Assembly: GCA_902618205.1 (NCBI GenBank)
Contig: CACMZL010000001.1
Span: 248,001 to 312,000 of the forward strand
Reading direction: 5' to 3'
Origin: an uncultured Pelagibacteraceae bacterium
GTDB taxonomy: Bacteria; Pseudomonadota; Alphaproteobacteria; Pelagibacterales; Pelagibacteraceae
Length of the DNA stretch: 64,000 nucleotides
Below are positions 24,932-31,034 of the stretch, one piece after another. Position 1 is the first letter of the stretch; every line of letters begins with the position of its first letter. The notes under the pieces are model-generated. The model was not told where the DNA came from and did not search any database. It worked only from the letters and a program-made list of their open reading frames with translations. The position numbers and the translations under genes are program-made.

Positions 24932-24970
24932 TGGTCAAGCTTGACCATTTTCATTGTATTAAAATTATAA
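24932..24970 (+). promoter_or_regulatory. Operator O2 and early promoter
   Basis: tggtcaagcttgacca (24932-24947) is a perfect 16-bp palindrome related to the site at 23401. It overlaps a -35 TTGACC (24941-24946), with a -10-like ttataa at 24965-24970 (18-nt spacer). The first early gene starts at 24989, only 19 nt downstream. Binding of the repressor here would block the early operon, as expected for lysogenic control. Confidence 0.7.
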
Positions 24971-24988
24971 GTCGTTATCTAGGCTTAT

Positions 24989-26002
24989 ATGAAAAAAAAC
25001 GATACAGTTTTAGATGATCCTTTAGATCATCCAGCTTTACCACTCTTTGGACAAAAGCTTGGCATAAATCATCACTCACCTACTCAAGCTTCATTACCAG
25101 ATGGTGCATGGCTTTTTAAATATTTAGTGCTTACTCAGGAACAAAGAAGAATGCTTCCAAGTAATGCTAACATGAAAGCTGGTGTAGCTGTCAATGAAAT
25201 ACTCCAACAGTTTTACGGAGATACTATTTGGAAATTAAATCCACTTACAAAAAAATTAATGCCATACGCAAATGCTTTGCAGTATGCAGACAAGCAAGAA
25301 TTAATTACAAAAAATTTAGATAAGTTTAAAGAGTATGATCCTGTCGATGATAAGGATAGAGAAAAATTTGAAAAGTATCAGGCAGAAATACCTGAAGTAT
25401 CATTACATGGTTTCTCAGCGCTTGAGAAGTTAGGAGCTGCAAATCTTGGTCCGATAGTTTGTGAAGAACAAATATCAATTACGCAAAGTTCTTCTCCATT
25501 GTTGCTTAGTGTAGTTGGTCGGACTGACTTTGCTTTTGGTGGTAGCTTAGATGCTACAATCCCATCACTGATTGTTGAGTTAAAAACATCTTGGTCGAAA
25601 CTTGGTAAGATCAGGAAAGATGGTAGTAGAGGATTTATTAGTTTGCCTTTACCAGCAGCTCCTTCATTCAATCACCTTACTCAATGTGCATTCTATGCAG
25701 CTAAATATAATTATGAAGCTCCAGTAGCTTTAGTCTATTTAACCAAAGCTGGTTATCAAATATTTAATAAAGATAATTGTTGGGATCTAACACCTGAAGG
25801 TCTTCAAAAAAATTTCAGGTTGATCTGTAACGTATTCAAAAGAAGAGAAAAAATATTAGCTCAGTTTGAAAAGAAGGATGCAATCGAAATTATAAAAGGT
25901 GCAGCATCTTTAATAGATCCAAACTTTGACCATCCTTGGGCATGGTTTTCTTTTGGTGATGAGAATTTGAAACAAGCAAAACGATTATGGAATTTTAACT
26001 AG
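24989..26002 (+). CDS. PD-(D/E)XK exonuclease (RecB/Cas4-like), recombination
   Basis: A 337-residue protein. The catalytic core is visible as 'SVVGRTDFAFGG' (D180) and 'SLIVELKTSW' (E197-x-K199), the motif II/III of PD-(D/E)XK exonucleases in the RecB/lambda-exonuclease group. The upstream part, with 'NMKAGVAVNEILQQFYG', is the usual motif I helix ('G..vh..l...'). It is followed 8 nt later by a probable ssDNA-annealing protein, so the pair should form a phage double-strand-break recombination system. It is the first gene of the early operon. Confidence 0.75.
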   Translation: MKKNDTVLDDPLDHPALPLFGQKLGINHHSPTQASLPDGAWLFKYLVLTQEQRRMLPSNANMKAGVAVNEILQQFYGDTIWKLNPLTKKLMPYANALQYADKQELITKNLDKFKEYDPVDDKDREKFEKYQAEIPEVSLHGFSALEKLGAANLGPIVCEEQISITQSSSPLLLSVVGRTDFAFGGSLDATIPSLIVELKTSWSKLGKIRKDGSRGFISLPLPAAPSFNHLTQCAFYAAKYNYEAPVALVYLTKAGYQIFNKDNCWDLTPEGLQKNFRLICNVFKRREKILAQFEKKDAIEIIKGAASLIDPNFDHPWAWFSFGDENLKQAKRLWNFN

Positions 26003-26010
26003 GAGGTTAA

Positions 26011-26610
26011 ATGTCAAAAGCAAAAACAAATATAATACCTGATGATTTAATCCTCTGCATTAATGATTTTAAAAAGTCATTGAACGGTCAGACGATTAGC
26101 ATCCATGGTAAAGATTATGCAACAGTTGCATTAAGACTTGCAGTGTTGCGTAGAAATCTTGGAGCTAAAGCTACGATCAATACAGCTATTGTTTCTATCG
26201 ATAAAGATACAGTTGTTTGTAAAGCAACGGTCCATGTTGGAGGAACATTAATTGCTACTGGTCACGCTGAAGAGAGACGTGCTGCTTCAAGAATAAATCA
26301 AACGAGTGCCTTAGAAAATTGCGAAACATCTGCAGTTGGAAGAGCATTAGCTTTTTGTGGTATTACAAATGATAGTATCGCAAGTGCTGAAGAAGTTGCA
26401 GCTGCAATAGAGCAGCAATCAAAAGAAATCCAGCAAGCCTTAAAAGATTTAGAGGCTGTTTCTCATGCTGGTAATTTCCAACAGTGGCTTACCAACAACA
26501 AGTCTATGTTAGCTAACCTGAAGGCTCAAAACCCAGTCAGCTATCAAGGCTTCATGGAGAAGTTCACTGTTATTAAAAATCAACTCAAACAAAAAGGAGT
26601 ATTACAATAA
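26011..26610 (+). CDS. Probable ssDNA-annealing protein (Rad52/DdrA-like)
   Basis: A 199-residue protein. The core 'DYATVALRLAVLRRNLGAKATINTAIVSIDKDTVVCKATVHVGGTLIATGHAEE' and 'RINQTSALENCETSAVGRALAFCGI' matches the 'YTALENAETSAIGRALA' pattern common to phage annealing proteins of the Rad52/DdrA-like superfamily. The C-terminal third is helical. A strong ribosome site (AGGAGG, 26002-26007) overlaps the end of the exonuclease gene. Exonuclease plus annealing protein is a classical pairing (Red-like). The assignment to a particular superfamily is moderate. Confidence 0.6.
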   Translation: MSKAKTNIIPDDLILCINDFKKSLNGQTISIHGKDYATVALRLAVLRRNLGAKATINTAIVSIDKDTVVCKATVHVGGTLIATGHAEERRAASRINQTSALENCETSAVGRALAFCGITNDSIASAEEVAAAIEQQSKEIQQALKDLEAVSHAGNFQQWLTNNKSMLANLKAQNPVSYQGFMEKFTVIKNQLKQKGVLQ

Positions 26611-26876
26611 TGTCTGAGGAGAAAAAAGAGAGACCACAATTAGGTCTTGCAATACCAGTTACCAACAAAGTTAAGAGTAGTTCTTATGACTTAAAAGGTA
26701 ACATAATTATAGACGGTAAATCCTATCGGTTTGGTGCATACAAAGCTCAAGCATCTGGTCAAGGTAAGATGGCTCAAGGTCAAGAGTACTTTTACTTTCA
26801 CAGAGTAGAGCCAATGGATGCAGCAGCTACAACTGCTGGTGCTACTGACTTTGATCCAAAAGAACTGGAGGCATAG
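26610..26876 (+). CDS. Small early protein of unknown function
   Basis: An 88-residue protein coupled to the annealing-protein gene by a TAATG overlap. It contains 'SSSYDLKGNIIIDGKSYRFGAYKAQASGQGKMAQGQEYFYFHRVEPM', a beta-rich core that resembles a small nucleic-acid-binding or accessory domain, and an acidic, Ala/Thr-rich tail ('ATTAGATDFDPKELEA') reminiscent of SSB tails. It could assist the recombination pair. This is an inference from position. Confidence 0.5.
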   Translation: MSEEKKERPQLGLAIPVTNKVKSSSYDLKGNIIIDGKSYRFGAYKAQASGQGKMAQGQEYFYFHRVEPMDAAATTAGATDFDPKELEA

Positions 26877-26880
26877 AAAT

Positions 26881-27051
26881 ATGAACCCAGATAAATTCAA
26901 ATCAGTTGCAATAAATATCAAGACATATCGATTGCTTGAAGAGTTATCGCAAAAGAAATTTGAATTGCCAATCAGTATGTCAAAGACTGTCGAGTTCTTA
27001 GTCCAAAAAGGACATGAGGAGTATAAATCTAATGCAAATAGAAAAGCTTAG
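26881..27051 (+). CDS. Ribbon-helix-helix protein (Arc-like)
   Basis: A 56-residue protein from the ATG at 26881, which has GGAGG 12 nt upstream at 26867-26871. The sequence 'FKSVAINIKTYRLLEELSQKKFELPISMSKTVEFLVQKGHEEY' is the beta-strand, helix, helix pattern of Arc/MetJ-type DNA-binding proteins. It could control early genes. The longer upstream frame overlaps the preceding gene and is not needed. Confidence 0.65.
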   Translation: MNPDKFKSVAINIKTYRLLEELSQKKFELPISMSKTVEFLVQKGHEEYKSNANRKA

Positions 27052-27340
27052 TAAAGAACTTAAAGAACTCAGAAAAATAAAATCCGATGAGTACGGACCA
27101 TTCAATAAGAAGATGCAAGCAATTGCAGATATATGGTCCATACTTGTTGGTAAAAGAATTAGACCGCATCAGGTGGCGCTCATGTATGCAGCAGCAAAAA
27201 TATTCAGAGCGAACAATGAATATAAATATGACAGTTACATTGATGCAATTAACTATTTAGTACAAGCAGATGAAATTCACCGAGAAGATGTCTCGGAGCT
27301 GGTCGATAGCTACTTTCCCAAAGGTGATGTCTCTTTATGA
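27032..27340 (+). CDS. DUF6378-like phage protein
   Basis: From the ATG at 27032 this is 102 residues. It contains 'QAIADIWSILVGKRIRPHQVALMYAAAKIFRANNEYKYDSYIDAINYLV', the typical pattern of DUF6378 phage proteins (DIWs.llg..i.p.qvalmm...Ki.R......dsyiDaigYla). Their function is not known, though they are often found beside nucleotide-metabolism and early genes. The start overlaps the RHH gene by 20 nt. Confidence 0.65.
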   Translation: MQIEKLSKELKELRKIKSDEYGPFNKKMQAIADIWSILVGKRIRPHQVALMYAAAKIFRANNEYKYDSYIDAINYLVQADEIHREDVSELVDSYFPKGDVSL

Positions 27341-27440
27341 GTTTAAATTGGAAATGGAGTTTTGCGGTTTCAGTTCTCAGAACGCAGAAAAATTTTACGA
27401 ATATTATTTAGATGAGTTGGAAAAAAAGAAATCAGAATAA
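27327..27440 (+). CDS. Very small acidic phage protein
   Basis: An ATG at 27327 opens 37 codons ('MSLYEFKLEMEFCGFSSQNA', then 'EKFYEYYLDELEKKKSE'). The reading frame overlaps the preceding gene by 14 nt and the next by 29 nt, fitting the tightly overlapped early arm. AAAGG lies just upstream at 27320-27324. The sequence is acidic and helical; no domain is recognised. Confidence 0.4.
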   Translation: MSLYEFKLEMEFCGFSSQNAEKFYEYYLDELEKKKSE

Positions 27441-27699
27441 CGTAGTGCCTTTTGCAAAAGGTGTAGCTAACAAGAAACAAATAGATCAAGCAAACAGATT
27501 AAATAAAATTATAGCCTCAATCGAAACAAAGATGCAGCAGCCATATTGGGATGTACTTCTCTTTGATGATGCTGAGTTAGAGGTCATGTCAAATTTTGGT
27601 GAAACGATAAAGTTTCCTTCACAGACAACAGCTGTCAGAGCGTTGTCTATACTATCAACATACATACTTAGAAAACACTCGGAGGATAGCTATGAGTAA
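27412..27699 (+). CDS. Small early protein of unknown function
   Basis: A 95-residue protein. The N-terminus is basic ('MSWKKRNQNNVVPFAKGVANKKQ'), followed by 'RLNKIIASIETKMQQPYWDVLLFDDAELEVMSNFGETIKFPSQTTAVRALSILSTYIL'. No family is recognised. It is co-transcribed, overlapping the next gene by 8 nt. Phage early arms commonly contain such unassigned host-takeover genes. Confidence 0.5.
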   Translation: MSWKKRNQNNVVPFAKGVANKKQIDQANRLNKIIASIETKMQQPYWDVLLFDDAELEVMSNFGETIKFPSQTTAVRALSILSTYILRKHSEDSYE

Positions 27700-27952
27700 G
27701 CAGCGTAAGCATACTGTATCAATTCATAAATCGGTCTATCATGATGTTAATACTGGTGCATACGCTGCACTAGGTGGACCGTTCTATATAAAAAAATTAT
27801 TAGGCAAAGCTCACTACTTGGTAAGAGCTTCAGATGCTTTTTATCATGAAGTATCACCAGCTTGTTTTGAAGCTACATTAGAAAACTCAAAACATCTGGA
27901 CACCTATTCCATCAAGAAGAAACTGGAGGCATTCCATGAACACCAGAGCTAG
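27692..27952 (+). CDS. Small early protein of unknown function
   Basis: An 86-residue basic protein ('SVYHDVNTGAYAALGGPFYIKKLLGKAHYLVRASDAFYHEVSPACFEATL'). It is alpha/beta with no signal or membrane segment and no recognised family. An ATG overlap with the upstream gene (8 nt) and with the downstream XRE gene (17 nt) shows a coupled transcript. GGAGG at 27681-27685 serves as ribosome site. Confidence 0.5.
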   Translation: MSKQRKHTVSIHKSVYHDVNTGAYAALGGPFYIKKLLGKAHYLVRASDAFYHEVSPACFEATLENSKHLDTYSIKKKLEAFHEHQS

Positions 27953-28310
27953 AAGAACAGATGCAGCAAATGTTCAGAATAAAATTATTGGAAAAAATTT
28001 AAGGTTTATTAGGCACTGTAGGAAGATGACGTTGGAGAGATTAGCAGCTGCAGCTGGTTGCAGATACCAACAGATAGGTAAGTATGAATTAGGAGTAGAT
28101 CAAATGTCTGCTTACAGAGTTCTTCAATTGTCACAAATTTTAAAATGCAAAATAAAATATTTTTTTGATGCAACATACATCGAAAGAATGAAAGCATATC
28201 ACAACAGAGTTTATCATGCTGCTATGCCACCTGAGCTGCTTGATATTGATGAGCTTCAAGCTGAGGCTATCAGAGACTATGACATGGCGGAATTGCAAGC
28301 GAGATTATGA
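27936..28310 (+). CDS. XRE-family HTH regulator
   Basis: A 124-residue protein. Residues about 15-75 form a Cro/C1-type helix-turn-helix: 'IGKNLRFIRHCRKMTLERLAAAAGCRYQQIGKYELGVDQMSAYRVLQLSQIL'. The C-terminal 45 residues are helical and acidic. GGAGG lies upstream at 27925-27929. It is a candidate Cro-like early regulator that could compete with the larger repressor for the shared palindromic operators. This is an inference; it might also act on host genes. Confidence 0.75.
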   Translation: MNTRARRTDAANVQNKIIGKNLRFIRHCRKMTLERLAAAAGCRYQQIGKYELGVDQMSAYRVLQLSQILKCKIKYFFDATYIERMKAYHNRVYHAAMPPELLDIDELQAEAIRDYDMAELQARL

Positions 28311-28311
28311 C

Positions 28312-28485
28312 ATGGCTAAGATCATTAAAATTACTACTGCAGAAGTGGCTTGTATTATTACGGAAGAATATGCAAGCGAAGCTGCTGCAAATAACGGTGA
28401 AGCTCCTAATGTTACAAGTGTCGAGATTACGGAGATCAAACCAGATCATATCAATTGGAAAAAAGGAGAAGTAGAAAATGAATAA
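28312..28485 (+). CDS. Small early protein of unknown function
   Basis: From the ATG at 28312, 57 residues: 'MAKIIKITTAEVACIITEEY', then 'ITEIKPDHINWKKGEVENE'. It starts 1 nt after the stop of the XRE gene and overlaps the next gene by 8 nt. No domain recognised. The longer frame from 28216 runs inside the XRE gene and is not preferred. Confidence 0.45.
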   Translation: MAKIIKITTAEVACIITEEYASEAAANNGEAPNVTSVEITEIKPDHINWKKGEVENE

Positions 28486-28759
28486 TTTACCTTACGACCT
28501 ACCTAAAGATAACAGACTAACAAGGATGAGGAAGAGGCTGCAAGGATTGCAAAGAGTTGCTGCAGCAATAAATGATTTATATATCTATGGTGTTTATCCT
28601 TCCAACTATCCTAATCTTACAACTGTATTAGAACAAGCTAAGGACCATACCAAACATATTATTAAAGAAACAAAAAAAGAGATCGCATTGTTCGATGATC
28701 CAATGGACCAATACGACTTAACAGAGCAAGACCAACTGGAGGTAATACAAGATGATTAA
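28478..28759 (+). CDS. Small helical early protein of unknown function
   Basis: A 93-residue charged helical protein ('RLTRMRKRLQGLQRVAAAINDLYIYGVYPSNYPNLTTVLEQAKDHTKHIIKETKKEIALFDD'). AAGGAG at 28464-28469 is a good ribosome site. It overlaps its neighbours by 8 nt at both ends. No family recognised. Confidence 0.5.
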   Translation: MNNLPYDLPKDNRLTRMRKRLQGLQRVAAAINDLYIYGVYPSNYPNLTTVLEQAKDHTKHIIKETKKEIALFDDPMDQYDLTEQDQLEVIQDD

Positions 28760-28958
28760 AAATCCATTATCAAAACAGAATAAAGCAATCAAGGAAGCTG
28801 CAGTAAAAGGAATATCCAAGGCTTCATTGGTACACAAAATTGAAACACTCATGGATGAGCTAAAGGTAATGACCGAGGAGAGAGATACTTTGAGTAAAGA
28901 GAATGAAAGACTTACTGAAGAGAACTCCAACTTGTCCATGGTAAGGAATAATAAATAG
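28752..28958 (+). CDS. Small coiled-coil protein
   Basis: A 68-residue protein whose C-terminal half is a heptad-repeat coiled coil ('LVHKIETLMDELKVMTEERDTLSKENERLTEENSNLSMV'). The first half is Lys/Ala-rich. GGAGG at 28738-28742 is its ribosome site. It may mediate oligomerisation with a regulator. It is the last well-supported gene of the early arm before the structured region at 28968. Confidence 0.5.
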   Translation: MIKNPLSKQNKAIKEAAVKGISKASLVHKIETLMDELKVMTEERDTLSKENERLTEENSNLSMVRNNK

Positions 28959-29092
28959 TGTTCAGATACGCCTACCGACACTTCTTTCTGAAAGACCTAT
29001 TCATATACGTTTGTCGGATCAGGCTTTTCATCATGTGCGTATATGGAAGGCAAAGCTGCAGTTGTGGGAGCTGCAGCAATAGCATACAATAA
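28958..29092 (+). CDS. Possible 44-aa early protein overlapping a structured RNA region
   Basis: A GTG at 28958 overlaps the preceding stop (TAGTG) and opens 44 codons. The product is hydrophobic and Cys-rich ('MFRYAYRHFFLKDLFIYVCR', then 'SCSCGSCSNSIQ'). The coupling is attractive, but the same DNA forms two strong hairpins and is GC-rich, which favours an RNA function. The two readings compete; the ORF is the less certain one. Confidence 0.25.
   Translation: MFRYAYRHFFLKDLFIYVCRIRLFIMCVYGRQSCSCGSCSNSIQ
28970..29077 (+). ncRNA. Candidate structured RNA or terminator behind the early operon
   Basis: gcct-a-ccgaca (28970-28980) pairs with tgtcgg-atc-aggc (29012-29024), followed by TTTT. A second perfect 7-bp hairpin, gctgcag/ctgcagc, spans 29055-29077 with a 9-nt loop. 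The region is clearly richer in GC than the phage genes around it, which in an AT-rich genome points to a folded RNA. It may be a terminator pair or a small RNA. No known family is recognised. Confidence 0.4.
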
Positions 29093-29095
29093 ATC

Positions 29096-29239
29096 ATGCA
29101 AGAAAAATTAGAAGTGATTTTAGATGAGCTATGTAAGATAACTGACAGAAATATAACTGTTTTTTATCCAGAGAAAAAAGAAGAGATTATTCCGTACTTA
29201 GTTACAGAAATCAAAAAGACGCTAGATTTAATAAAATAA
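29096..29239 (+). CDS. Small 47-aa protein of unknown function
   Basis: An ATG at 29096 opens 47 codons ('MQEKLEVILDELCKITDRNI', 'VFYPEKKEEIIPYLVTEIKK'). It has a typical amphipathic helix composition and normal codon use for this genome. There is no clear ribosome site. It lies between the folded region and the hairpin in front of the integrase 3' end. Confidence 0.45.
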   Translation: MQEKLEVILDELCKITDRNITVFYPEKKEEIIPYLVTEIKKTLDLIK

Positions 29240-29256
29240 AAGCTCCATAGAGCCAC

Positions 29257-29280
29257 GCAGACAGCGATTGTGCCGTCTGC
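29257..29280. terminator. Hairpin between converging early arm and integrase
   Basis: gcagacagc (29257-29265) and gccgtctgc (29272-29280) form a 9-bp stem with one A/C mismatch and a 6-nt loop. It lies between the end of the rightward genes and the end of the leftward integrase gene. There is no long T-run on either side, so it may act weakly or as an mRNA 3'-end stabiliser for either transcript. Confidence 0.45.
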
Positions 29281-29298
29281 ATGACCTCAGGTATAGAC

Positions 29299-30576
29299 TT
29301 ATTTTAGAAGTTTTATTGGAGTTTCTCTGTACTGCTCAATCTTAGCAGCCATACCTTGATGCTCTTCTTCATTAAAGAGATCGTGGTTTCCATAGATTTT
29401 TTCTGTTGTATCAAAATCGTCATGCCCCATAACTCTTTTGATATGGTCCTCTGATAGCTGCAAAATATTTTTAGATTGTATTAACTGGACAGCTTTTAGA
29501 TGCCTCCAAGTTTTATTTATGCAGCCTTTAAATTTACCTTCAAGAATAGTAAATGTTTTAGAGCCATTGTCATTGGACCACTTTATCTTTGCCATGCCAA
29601 GTATCTCGTAAGTTGCCCATACTATTTTTCTTAGCATGAATGGAGATAAAGGATTTTTACCTCTTGTTGCTGGAATTAAATAATCATTTGTTGGATTATA
29701 TTTCCAAGAATAATTTACAATCCATCGAAGCTTATTATGTGCCTCACCATTTGGAGCAAAGTAAACTTTTCTTTTTGATCCAGCATTCTTAGTTGTATGT
29801 CTAAAAATATATTGATCTGAAAAATCAAACATACCTTGAACATCAACGTAACACTTCTCAAGATCAACAGCTGACTTTTTCAAGCCTAACATTTCTGAAG
29901 GTCTGAAACCAAAATAGAAATTGATAGTAAATATCATGCAAGCATACGCAGCATAAACACTATCGTTCCTATGATCCCAAACAAATTGCAAAAGCTTGCT
30001 TGCTTCAGCTGGTGTAATAACAGTTGCTTTCACAGTATCTTTCAAATCAGGATCAGCTGGCTCATATTCTTTTGGTATTCTATATTCCAAAGCTGATTGA
30101 AAGTTATTGTGGTACTGTTGCTGTAAACACCATCTAAAAAATCTTCTCATGTTTGCAGTAACAAGCTTAGCAGTTTTGTACATCTCAGGTTTTCTTCCAC
30201 TGTCCAAAAGCTTATCAACAAACTCTCCCATAAGTTTACCACCAATTTTATGAACTGGTACATCTGGAAAGTTTGGCTGGATATGCAGATTGAAATGTCT
30301 CAAATAAATATCTCCAGCAGCTTTGGTCAGTACACTAGCATAATTTCTACCACCATCTTTTTTAAGATTTGCAAATTTTAGAAACAGCTCATGAAAGCTG
30401 TATTCTTTATCTACAACTATTCCTTCATGGTGAGCAATCTTATGCTTATCCACGTACTCTAGTGCTAATGTTTTATTAGGAAAGTCAGCTATTTGTTTTT
30501 GCTTACCTTCAACCAATTTAACGACACAAAATTTACCTCTTCTATGCCTTATCCAATATGTTTGTTTTTGATACAT
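29299..30576 (-). CDS. int: Tyrosine site-specific integrase
   Basis: A 425-residue phage integrase. Catalytic residues can be read: Arg225 in 'FGFRPSEML', Arg358 and His359 in 'TWRHLKAVQL', His385 in 'VMGHDDFDTT' and the nucleophile Tyr395 in 'EKIYGN'. The N-terminal half carries arm-type and core-binding domains ('YSFHELFLKFANLKK'). It lies 235 bp from the 3' end of tRNA-Met and faces away from it, the standard arrangement of an integrated tRNA-targeting prophage. It should catalyse attP x attB recombination. The upstream region holds a TTGACT -35-like box and an inverted repeat (30669-30692). Confidence 0.95.
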   Translation of the reverse strand: MYQKQTYWIRHRRGKFCVVKLVEGKQKQIADFPNKTLALEYVDKHKIAHHEGIVVDKEYSFHELFLKFANLKKDGGRNYASVLTKAAGDIYLRHFNLHIQPNFPDVPVHKIGGKLMGEFVDKLLDSGRKPEMYKTAKLVTANMRRFFRWCLQQQYHNNFQSALEYRIPKEYEPADPDLKDTVKATVITPAEASKLLQFVWDHRNDSVYAAYACMIFTINFYFGFRPSEMLGLKKSAVDLEKCYVDVQGMFDFSDQYIFRHTTKNAGSKRKVYFAPNGEAHNKLRWIVNYSWKYNPTNDYLIPATRGKNPLSPFMLRKIVWATYEILGMAKIKWSNDNGSKTFTILEGKFKGCINKTWRHLKAVQLIQSKNILQLSEDHIKRVMGHDDFDTTEKIYGNHDLFNEEEHQGMAAKIEQYRETPIKLLK

Positions 30577-30668
30577 ATTAATTGAATAATGCTTCGGACT
30601 TATTTGTAAAGCTCAAGTCAATGTAATGCGCTCGAATTTTAAAACCTATCCTTGAGAAACAAAAAAAG

Positions 30669-30692
30669 ATGGTACGCAATTGTACGTACCAT
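30669..30692. promoter_or_regulatory. 8-bp perfect inverted repeat upstream of the integrase
   Basis: atggtacg (30669-30676) and cgtaccat (30685-30692) flank an 8-nt spacer. The site lies between the integrase start and the tRNA-Met. It could be an integrase or excisionase arm site, or an operator for int. The octamer atggtacg also occurs at 21073-21080 in the terminase-side gap. On the plus strand no long T-run follows, so terminator function is less likely. Confidence 0.45.
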
Positions 30693-30811
30693 AATCCTAT
30701 TTTCTCAGAATGATTTGATTTTCCTATACTTTCCAAACCTGACCAAATCACTACTCGTACTCCTTTCTGTTAGTGTTTTTGATCTATTTGTTTTGAATAA
30801 GAATACTTTTT

Positions 30812-30888
30812 TGGTAGCGGGAAGTGGGATCGAACCACTGACCTCGGGCTTATGAGTCCCGCGCTCTAACCAACTGAGCTACCCCGCC
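30812..30888 (-). tRNA. tRNA-Met (CAT), elongator type; attR of the prophage
   Basis: The 77-nt gene, with CCA encoded at 30814-30812, starts GGCGGGG and ends TCCCGCT-A-CCA. The acceptor stem closes with G-U pairs at both ends. D-arm GCTCAGTTGGTTAGAGC, anticodon loop CTCATAA (CAT) and T-arm AGTGG-TTCGATC-CCACT are all present. The first pair is G-U, not the mismatch with C1 typical of initiators, so it is the elongator. An A/G opposition lies at the top of the anticodon stem. The 3' end faces the integrase, marking it as the phage attachment gene. Confidence 0.92.
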
Positions 30889-30893
30889 TTAAA
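30826..30893. repeat. 68-bp direct repeat, copy 1 (within intact tRNA-Met)
   Basis: This copy is identical to 32361-32428. It covers the tRNA from its 5' end to the start of the 3' T-stem strand. The 14 bp beyond it that complete the tRNA are present only here. An 86%-similar 43-bp block continues on the upstream side. Confidence 0.9.
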
Positions 30894-30940
30894 ATAAATG
30901 TTGATTTATACTACTTATATTTTTTCTTACAAACAAGAAA
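30893..30940 (-). promoter_or_regulatory. Promoter region of the intact tRNA-Met
   Basis: Leftward, a TATAAA -10-like box (30905-30910) lies about 17 nt before the tRNA 5' end, preceded by an A-rich stretch and cTTGTTTg. The 43-nt segment 30896-30938 matches 32430-32472, upstream of the truncated copy, at 37 of 43 positions. The conservation supports promoter function of both. Confidence 0.55.
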
Positions 30941-30961
30941 TTAAGAAATCGTCTTTAATAA

Positions 30962-31025
30962 GGGTTTCCCCGTGGACCGTGAGTGGACCAAATTTGGACC
31001 AGGATTTCTGGTCACGTGGAAACCC
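30962..31025. repeat. GC-rich long hairpin with GGACC repeats
   Basis: gggtttcc (30962-30969) pairs with ggaaaccc (31018-31025), and the pairing continues inward for about five more base pairs after one mismatch. The loop holds repeated tggacca units (30983-30990, 30995-31001). GC content is far above the local level. It stands 10 nt behind the stop of the 55-aa gene, so it may terminate that gene, or it may be a recombination end of the tRNA-bounded segment. Confidence 0.5.
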
Positions 31026-31034
31026 GTGCGTGAT

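Larger units (their letters stand above)
1..30888. mobile_element. Integrated T7-like temperate podovirus (prophage), left end outside window
   Basis: A continuous block of phage genes runs from the left edge to the tRNA-Met beside a tyrosine integrase. The leftward late genes follow T7 order (TerS, TerL, portal, scaffold, capsid, gp11, gp12, gp13, gp14, large internal proteins, gp17 fibre, lysis). The rightward arm carries a repressor, recombination genes and many small genes. The right boundary is placed at the tRNA-Met 3' end because integrase-tRNA adjacency is the usual attR arrangement. The left attachment site is not in the window. No gene looks obviously broken, so the prophage may be intact. 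Confidence 0.9.

Noticed and set aside
30652-30855. 67-codon plus-strand frame ending in VAGSGIEPLTSGL
   Set aside because: Its end is the antisense of the tRNA-Met gene. This peptide is a well-known artefact of translated tRNA genes.
1-30888. Diversity-generating retroelement acting on the fibre genes
   Set aside because: The repeated C1q-like tips suggested it, but no reverse transcriptase or template/variable repeat pair is visible in the window.
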